DNA from: Diphasiastrum complanatum
Lineage: Eukaryota > Streptophyta > Lycopodiopsida > Lycopodiales > Lycopodiaceae
Assembly: GCA_029204225.1 (NCBI GenBank)
Contig: CM055105.1
Location: 14,101,221-14,165,220, forward strand
Direction: 5' to 3'
DNA length: 64,000 bases
The translations under genes were made by a program, and so were the position numbers. Shown one piece after another: positions 57,595 through 64,000 of the stretch. The number at the start of each line of letters is the position of its first letter. Positions within the stretch are counted from its first letter, which is position 1. Below the pieces are notes generated by a model. The model ran no database searches, had not been told where the DNA came from, and saw only the letters and a list, made by a program, of their open reading frames with translations.

Positions 57595-58116
57595 ATGCAG
57601 GAAATACTACGGATTGCACGTGAAAATGTCCTGTGTGCCCAGGATAGGGACCGACATTATGCAAATCTGAAAAGATCACCGAGAGACTTCCAAGTGGGAG
57701 ATTGGGTATATTTGAGAATCTCGAAGGATTCAAGTGTAATGCATACCGACAAGCATTATAAGTTGTCCTCTAGATATAGAGGACCGTATAAGATCTTGAA
57801 AAAGATCAGATCCTTATCTTACCAACTGGAACTCCCGGAAGGATCCCAAGTGCATCTCGTATTTCATGTAAGCCATCTCAAGAAGAGTCTACGTGAAGGA
57901 GAGCATCTTGGATCTGGAGATCAATTGGACTTGTTGGATGAATCATCGGGTGTATCTCGTCTTGAACCCGAAAAGATCTTGGATACAAGAGCTAAACGAT
58001 TGAGAAATTGTATAGTTACCGAGCATCTGGTTCGATGGAAGGGATGTACGGACGATGATAATTCCTGGGAACATGAAGGAAGCTTAAGGAAGAACTTTCC
58101 CAGTTTTAAGTTCTGA
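57595..58116 (+). CDS. Chromovirus integrase tail with chromodomain (copy B)
   Basis: Open for 173 codons, ending at TGA 58116. DFQVGDWVYLRISKDSSVM and YRGPYKILKKIRSLSYQLEL form the integrase GPY/F module, followed by VHLVFHVSHLKKSL. A chromodomain occupies about residues 128-165: PEKILDTRAKRLRNC, HLVRWKGCTDDDNSWEHE. It keeps the LVRWKG and W...WE aromatic residues that bind methylated histone tails. Chromodomains steer integration to heterochromatin. This is the best preserved part of the element. Confidence 0.9.
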   Translation: MQEILRIARENVLCAQDRDRHYANLKRSPRDFQVGDWVYLRISKDSSVMHTDKHYKLSSRYRGPYKILKKIRSLSYQLELPEGSQVHLVFHVSHLKKSLREGEHLGSGDQLDLLDESSGVSRLEPEKILDTRAKRLRNCIVTEHLVRWKGCTDDDNSWEHEGSLRKNFPSFKF

Positions 58117-58131
58117 GGACATAACTTGAAT

Positions 58132-58144
58132 AAGGGGGGAAGAA
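58132..58144 (+). promoter_or_regulatory. Polypurine tract of chromovirus copy B
   Basis: AAGGGGGGAAGAA directly before the LTR start TGTCATGCCC. Confidence 0.85.
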
Positions 58145-58610
58145 TGTCATGCCCATGGCTGGTCTCGGGTAGCATGTCCACGCCAGGGACCGGTAGACCA
58201 ACAACCCGTAAGTTAATTGTGACTATAAGGGAATTGGGGCACTTATGTGTACATGGTCATAATCAATGGTTGTAGGCCTAGATATATGGTGGTGGAGTTG
58301 GTATGGGTCTATCAGTGAGTCATTAGGGAGCTGGATGACGTGGCCCAGATAGGCTGCAGAGGTGTCCAGTGAGGTGTCACAGTGCACTACTAGTGGTGCA
58401 TGGGCCTTGGAGGGTATAAGTATACCTATTGGGCTCTCACTAGTGTAAGCTTGATTCCGTGATTGGTAGCTACATGCTGCTAGTGTGATTTCTCTTTCCA
58501 TGACTATGATTGATCCATAGCTTGGGGGCTAGATCCGTACAATCTAGGTTTGGTTGGGTTGGTTTATCCACCACCCGTTCCCTTGTGTTGTTGCTTTGAT
58601 GGTATGCTTA
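58145..58610 (+). repeat. 3' LTR of chromovirus copy B
   Basis: Starts TGTCATGCCCATGG after the purine tract. It contains a TATA-like GGTATAAGTATACC at about 58414-58427. The right end is not certain because no second LTR is present. LINE sequence resumes by about 58630. Confidence 0.75.
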
Positions 58611-59195
58611 GACTAGTATCTTGTGGAAGGACTTTATAGTTTCTCTGCCCAGAGATAGTAGTGGAATGGGTTGGCTACGAATTCAAGAAGGGCATGAGTG
58701 CTGAGGAAAAGAAAAGAGAATAAGACAGGGTACATAGGCAAGAATGTGGCAAACAAGCAAGAATGTGGCAAACAAGCAAGAATGTGGCAGACAGTTAGAA
58801 CTATGGCAGCAAAAAACATGTAACGAGGCTTCCAAGGGGCCAGATTGAGACTGAATGGGTCTAAAAACTAGTCAGAACATTGAGTTGTGGAAAGGTGAAG
58901 ACCAGTTGGAATGCCTAAAAGACAATGCGAAAGCCTAAGAAGGCCACTCAGGTAGCGATACGAGTGGCAACAACGTGGAACTCAGACTTGCTACAATTAA
59001 GAAGGGAAGAGAATCAATGACAAAACTCAATGAAGATGTGGAGGAGGCAGTGCGCCTGAGGCTCATAGAGGAGGGAAAAGAGTGTGACATCATCAGTGAA
59101 CAACTAGTGGGAGAGAGGGACCATGGGTGAGTGCACAGGGACAATAGCACTAGGAAGGGTGGCCTTGCAAAGAGCACGAGAGAGGTGCCCTTTAA
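58611..59195 (-). pseudogene. LINE RT, palm region after insertion
   Basis: On the minus strand from 59195: LKGHLSRALCKATLPSAIVP, VHSPMVPLSH, then TDDVTLF (the catalytic A/TDD box), MSLRRTASSTSSLSF and further degraded RT thumb sequence to about 58630. It continues the LINE RT at 60.6-60.24 kb, from which it is separated by the foldback repeat. Confidence 0.7.
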
Positions 59196-60277
59196 GAATG
59201 TGAGAGAGAAAATCCTTAGATTGCCCTAGTTTGGTATAGGATAGCCACTTGCAAAATAAACTAAGTACACTAAAATCTAAAATGAAGTGGGTGGGAGGTC
59301 GTGTCCTCGCGCATATGGCATCATGCCGCGCAATACGGAAGGTAGGTGGAACGAGCACATGTGGAGGGGGAGGAAAACATATATCTTATAGTAAAAGAAG
59401 TGTAGCATCTCTTTACACTATTTCATAGAGCACAAAAAACCACACACTTTTGCTTTTTGGATCACTTCAATCCGACACACAGTTAAAAAGTTATGGCGGT
59501 CTGAAGATTCATACTCCACGTGATATCGGAGCCGAGCGACCCATAACCTGTTCTCATGAACGTAATGCTCTGGTCAGGTGGTTGAGATATTAGGTAACAT
59601 CTCTTTACACCATTGCGTAGAGCGTGAAAAATCGCACACTTTTGCTTTTTGGATCACTTCAATGCTACACACGGTTAAAAAGTTATGGCAGTCTGAAGAT
59701 TTACCTTTTATCTGAGCCGAGCAATTCATGACCTGTTCTCATTGAACAAAATGCTTTGGTCCCACAGTTGAGATATCATTGAACAAAATGCTCTGGTGGC
59801 ACGGCTGATATCTCAGCCATGCAACCAAAGCATTGTGTTCAATGAGAACAAGTCACGGGTTGCTCGGCTCCGATATCAGGTGGGGTATGAACTTTCAAAC
59901 TACCATAACTTTTAATTGTGTCGGATTGAAGTGATCATAAAAGCAAAAGTTTGCAATTTTTCATGCTCTACACAATGGTATAAAGAGATGATACACTTCT
60001 TTTACTATAAGAGATTTGCTTTCCTCCCCATCCACATACGCTTGCTCCACATGCCTTCTGCATGGGGCGGCGTGATGCCATATGCGCGAGGACACTGCCT
60101 CAGGTTTTCCACCCACAAAACTTTGAATGTTAGTGTAATTAGTTTATTTCCAAATGGATGCCCAAAATCGAACTTGGGCAGCCACCGTTACGGTCTAGCA
60201 CACATGGATACACACCATTGGGCCATGTGGACATATAATCTTTGAAAAGTTAAAAAAAAAAAACATACTTACAAAAG
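59196..60277. mobile_element. Palindromic foldback repeat inserted in LINE RT
   Basis: Arm 59250-59590 is matched in inverted orientation by about 59830-60170 over more than 300 bp. For example, CTTATAGTAAAAGAAGTGTA at 59382 is mirrored at about 59992-60011, and CGCGCATATGGCATCATGCC is mirrored at 60066-60090. A direct partial repeat of the arm lies at 59596-59795. On each side of the insert sits GCCCTTTRA (59187-59195 and 60278-60286), a 9-bp near-match that could be a target duplication, but the outermost ends are not inverted copies. No ORF of note. Foldback or MULE-derived MITE are options. Confidence 0.7.
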
Positions 60278-60601
60278 GCCCTTTGAAACTCAAGAGTTCC
60301 CCTAATGATACCACAACATAGGGGGGGAGAGGGGCCAGAGAGACAACCATTGAATAGGAGCCTAGTAGAGGAGGAGAGATAGAGGGATCGAATAAGAGTG
60401 CAGAAAGTGGGAGGGGAAGGGGATGTTGAGGGCTTTGCAACAATAGAAGATATAGTCCCAGCCAATGCGGTCAAAAGACTTCTCCAAATCAAGGCAAAGG
60501 ACCATGGAAGGGATGGAGGAGTGGGGCACACCGTCTGAACTGAGCCTTGCAGTCTGCTTTGTTCTAGCCAAGTATCGATTGAACATGCGAGAATCCTTCA
60601 C
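60278..60601 (-). pseudogene. LINE RT, N-terminal palm
   Basis: The minus strand from 60601 reads DSRMFNRYLARTKQTARLSS, SMVLCLDLEKSFDRIGWDYI (RT motif with DxxKAFDR-like catalytic Asp) and RLLFNGCLSGPSPP, the loop before the GIxQG motif, here altered. The continuation is at 59195-58611. It is the same LINE whose C-terminus lies at 53.57-54.5 kb. Confidence 0.78.
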
Positions 60602-61249
60602 ATTATAAGATTAAGCAAGTAATACGTGTTGAATCGATATCAGAGTGAGTGTAGGTGGAGTATCGATTGAACACGTAGAAAAATGTATGCAAGAGAGGGA
60701 GAGGTACATGCGTGCACTAAAACGATATTGGAATTTATGGAAACAATTGTTGGAGTATTGATTGAGTGCACAAAGTATATGACAATAGATTTGCTGATAC
60801 TTGTTTGCACACTAAGTCGATATTAGGAGTGAAATTTGCATAAGTACTGGAGCAAACGAGGAGGTCGTAAAATTTTTTACATCCAGAATGAGCGTTTATG
60901 TAAGATTTGGTTGATGAGACGTGTGGTCCCCATCATAAATTTTTTCACAATGATTGGGTATTGATGGGGCAAGGGAGATAGAAGAACGCGAACGGAGAAG
61001 AGAGCAGGAAGATGGCAGAACAGCTCTCCCATTACAATTAGCTGCTAGATGCAAAAACAGTCTAATAGAAAGCTTATGCTAAATGTAATAACAGCCTTTA
61101 AGTATTCTAAGTGCTCAACAGGATCTTAAAAATAAATTTATACTCTCAAAAACAAGAGTATAGTCCACCAAAGAGATTAGAAATGGTTTGTGTGTGGTAT
61201 TACTGAAAATAAGATTCAATGTGAAATTTGGTTCTGAAAGAGCAGTATG
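60602..61249. other. No gene recognised
   Basis: AT-rich DNA with several TATCGATTGA/ATCGATAT motifs at 60640-60810. It is probably upstream LINE remnant and old repeat sequence. Confidence 0.35.
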
Positions 61250-62372
61250 ATATCACGAGTTCCTCAGGCGTCAAAGACAGCCATCGTCTGATCAGAAACT
61301 AAGGACTCGTAGACGTCCGTGTTCTGATCAGAGTAAGTAAACAAGCGCGATCAAACAACGATGAAGTGCATTCAATCACAACAAGCATTCATCTATGTTA
61401 TACACAAATAGAAAAGCGTGCTGCTGCTATTACAACAAAAAATGGACGGCGTAACTGGGAGGCTAAAAACTACGTCTCATGGATGGAGCAACCAATAATT
61501 TGTGCTTGGATGATTTATTTATAGATTTCATCTGTGTATTAACTACATTGAATGTTTATCACCTAATTAGAAAAGTCGTTGTACTTGGAAGTATATGGCT
61601 TTTGTGACAACTATACATAGTATATACAGTCAACAAATCAAGATCGTTGATGCGGACGAGGATGTCACAAAATCTCTCAGTTCGCATTTTACGTGAAGTG
61701 GTTTTCTCTCACTTCGCAAATTTTGAAAAGTGGTTGGGAACATTCCTCGTTCATAACAGACAACCTTCGTCATTTTCTCTCTTTTTGGGTTTTTGCGAAA
61801 AAGCCGAAGGTGCCTTTAAACAAGTTTGAGGTGCCCTTAAAAATTTGAAGGTGCCCTAAAAAAGACGAAGATGTCTTTAACAGTTCAACTCTCTCACACA
61901 TTTCGGGAAAATTTGAAAAAGCCAAAGGTGCCCTTAAAAGAAGTTTAAGCTGTCCTTAAAAAGTTGACGAAGGTGTCTTTAATAGTTTAACCCTTAAAAA
62001 TAGTTCTGGAATTTTCTCTCTCTTCGCACTTTTCGAAAAAATGCGAAAAAGCCAAAGGTGTTGAAAATAGTTAAACTGTTGAATTGTGCGAAATATGCAA
62101 ACTGTGCGACACTTAGTGTAATTCTATAGAGTGTTCAAAAAGTAATGTAAATCTGCAGACTTGTTCTAAATGCAAGTTTGTGGAAGTCCTTGAAGATGGC
62201 CAAGTCTTCAATGACTTCAAGTTATTAAACTAAACATCTGAACTTGAAATTATGATGGGATTGGTTACCCTTTGTTGGAGATCAGCCGGAAGTCCGTTGT
62301 AGACGTCCTTCAAATACATTGATTGTATAAGTTATGATTCCAAGGAGACAACTGTGGGCTTAATTTCCAACA
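61250..62372 (-). repeat. 3' LTR of Copia element
   Basis: On the minus strand begins TGTTGGAAATTAAGCC at 62372, a typical plant Copia LTR start, preceded by a purine tract (CTTAAGGGGGAC, 62373-62385). The left end is uncertain, between about 61.2 and 61.3 kb. Internal short repeats (AAGGTGCCCTTAAA-type units, at least five) lie at 61805-61990. The other LTR is outside the window. Confidence 0.65.
61805..61990. repeat. Short GAAGGTGCC repeats inside Copia LTR
   Basis: Irregular 15-35-bp units containing GAAGGTGCCTTTAA, GAGGTGCCCTTAAA and GAAGATGTCTTTAA recur at least six times. Confidence 0.7.
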
Positions 62373-62385
62373 GTCCCCCTTAAGG

Positions 62386-62880
62386 TCACGGTTGGTGCCT
62401 TGGTATCTTCGTCAAGTTCAGCATGTTGAAGAACTTCTGGTGCTTGATCTTGGGAAGCGCTTTGGTGAAGATATATGTGCCCATTTATGTTGTGGAGCAG
62501 TATTGAAGGATCACTTGCCCTGAGAAAACTTTCTCCCGAATGAAATAATACTGGATTTCTATGTGCTTGGATTTGCCATGAAATTTGAGATTCGGTGACA
62601 GTGAAATACAGCTCAAGTTGTCACACAGAATGGTGGTAGAATTGAACTGAGTGTGATGTAAGTCGTGAAGTAATAACCTGATTCATACAGCTTCTTTTGA
62701 AGCTTGGCATACTGCGATGTACTCTGCCTCTGTCAAAGAAAGCGCAACTGATTTCTGCTTCCTTGACTTCCACAAAATTGGTCCCCCTGTCAAATATAAA
62801 CAGAACTCGGAGGTAGATTCTGCGGACGTCTGGTTGACCAAGATGCGATGATACTTCTTCTTGAATTTCTCCAAATCTGT
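62386..62880 (-). pseudogene. Copia RNase H, joined to integrase with RT missing
   Basis: The minus strand from 62880 reads LEKFKKKYHRILVNQ, STSEFCLYLTGGP, LWKSRKQKSVALSLTEAEYI and AVCQASKEAV, the start of Copia RNase H, then degraded RNase H tail to the purine tract. It follows integrase tail and linker within a few residues. All of RT is absent. One frame change and stops are present. Confidence 0.85.
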
Positions 62881-64000
62881 TCGAGCTAGCTTGGTCTAGT
62901 CTAATGATAGGTATTGTCGGCTGCTCAGCTTCTATGACTGTAGTTGCAGGTTCTGTAGAAGGAACATCAACGTTGGAAGAATCCATGCTACGTAAACTAG
63001 GATGAGATGACATAGCATCAATTATCGATGGTTGTTTGAAATCATAGTATGTATTTTCTTGAAATATTACATCCCTAGAGGCAAATACTACATTGGTGGA
63101 TGGATCATAAACTTTATAAGCTTTATGTTTATCAGAATAGCCAATGAAAATACATTTATTTGTCCTATGATCTAGCTCCTTCCTAAGTTGTTTAGGAATG
63201 TGAACAAAACATATACAACCAAAGATTTTTAAATGGCTGACACTAGGCTTGTGCCCATGCCAAACTTCATAAGGAGTTTTGTTGTTGACGACTTTGGTGC
63301 TAGATCTTGTGCACGTAACAGGCTGTGGCAGTAGCTTCTACCCTGAACTTCGCAGGTAGGTGTGCTTGATGTAGCATGGATCTGGCTGAGTTGAGAAAAG
63401 TTCGATTCTTCCTTTCCGCAATCCCGTTTTGTTGAGATGAATAGGAAGTGGTGAAATATCTTCTAATACCATGTTCAGCCAGGTAGTCAGACATCTCGTT
63501 AGAGATGTATTCGCCATCGCCATTGGTTCGAAGTGCCTTCACTTCTGTAGACATTTGTGTCTCAGCCATGGCCTTGAATCTCTTGAAGCATTCAAAGGCT
63601 TCAGATTTGTGCTTAATGAACATGACTGTAGACCATCTAGAATAATCATCTTTGAAAGTGATAAAATAGATTGCATCTCCTAAGGATGGAGTTGGCATTG
63701 GACCACAAAGATCGCTATGTACAAGATCCAATACATGCTTTGTTTTGATGGAATGTGATTTTGGAAACTTGCTTCTAGATGCTTCCCATAGATGCATGAT
63801 TCACAAAAGAAAGATTTCCTATCTAATGAAGAAGAGAAATTCAGTCCATCAACTAAATTATTACAATGCATATAAGAAAGTGATCTTGTATTCACATGTC
63901 CAAATCGACTATGACACAGAACAACACTGTCATTTACATTTTCACTAGAGATACTAGATAATGCAAATGAATTAGAGAGTACGTAAAGATTTCCGACTCT
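62881..64000 (-). pseudogene. Copia integrase, runs off the window
   Basis: The minus strand from about 63990 reads the GAG-pre-integrase zinc finger (NTRSLSYMHCNNLVDGL, FFCESCIYGKH), then HVLDLVHSDLCGPMPTPSLG (first catalytic Asp), YFITFKDDYSRWSTVMF, EVKALRTNGDGEYIS (the usual TDNGG reads TNGDG, replacing the second Asp), NGIAERKNRTFLNSARSML (Glu), then LKIFGCICFVHIPKQLRKEL, CIFIGYSDKHKAYKVYD and SRDVIFQENTYYD, and an acidic linker. One frame change occurs at about 63780 and another near 63300. Gag, protease and 5' LTR lie beyond 64000. Confidence 0.9.

Overview
This is a stretch of nuclear DNA from a plant with a large, repeat-rich genome. The evidence is a pair of plant-type housekeeping genes (proteasome alpha-2 with GT-AG introns; the SUMO E1 small subunit), plant LTR retrotransposons with initiator-Met-tRNA and Asp-tRNA-like primer sites, chromodomain Gypsy elements and L1-type LINEs. 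The species cannot be fixed from sequence alone. No bacterial, organellar or CRISPR content was seen.

Layout. 1-2.6 kb: minus-strand chimera of a LINE endonuclease region joined in frame to an intact Copia integrase that runs off the window. 3.4-6.2 kb: the last three exons of a proteasome alpha-2 gene (+). 7.4 kb: a MITE-like hairpin. 9.7-10.6 kb: a decayed OB-fold (RPA-like) gene (-). 11-17.4 kb: Gypsy integrase and gag remains, a 25-bp minisatellite and an LTR (-). 17.5-27.6 kb: a decayed Gypsy/Tat-like element (-) split by a well preserved 5.46-kb non-autonomous Copia element with LTRs, PBS, PPT and a 5-bp TSD. 27.6-37.0 kb: a plus-strand Tat-like Gypsy element whose gag has been inverted in place, followed by an extra ORF with its own TATA box. 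37.0-39.0 kb: chromovirus gag-PR-RT (-). 39.5-41.7 kb: a histone H3-fold segment followed by Ulp1/C48 protease exons (+). 42.1-48.1 kb: a chromovirus fragment (+) split by a second copy of the non-autonomous Copia family and by a Gypsy LTR. 48.1-51.9 kb: no gene seen, tandem duplications. 52.0-53.0 kb: a complete single-exon SAE1 gene (-). 53.6-60.6 kb: a LINE (-) split by a truncated chromovirus (+) and a palindromic foldback repeat. 61.2-64 kb: 3' part of a Copia element (-) whose RT has been deleted.

Only SAE1 and the proteasome exons look like working host genes. The rest is nested transposon insertion and decay. The most unusual items are the H3-fold/Ulp1 locus, the two-copy Copia family with gag and protease fused to an unrecognised ORF in place of integrase and RT, and the precise gag inversion.
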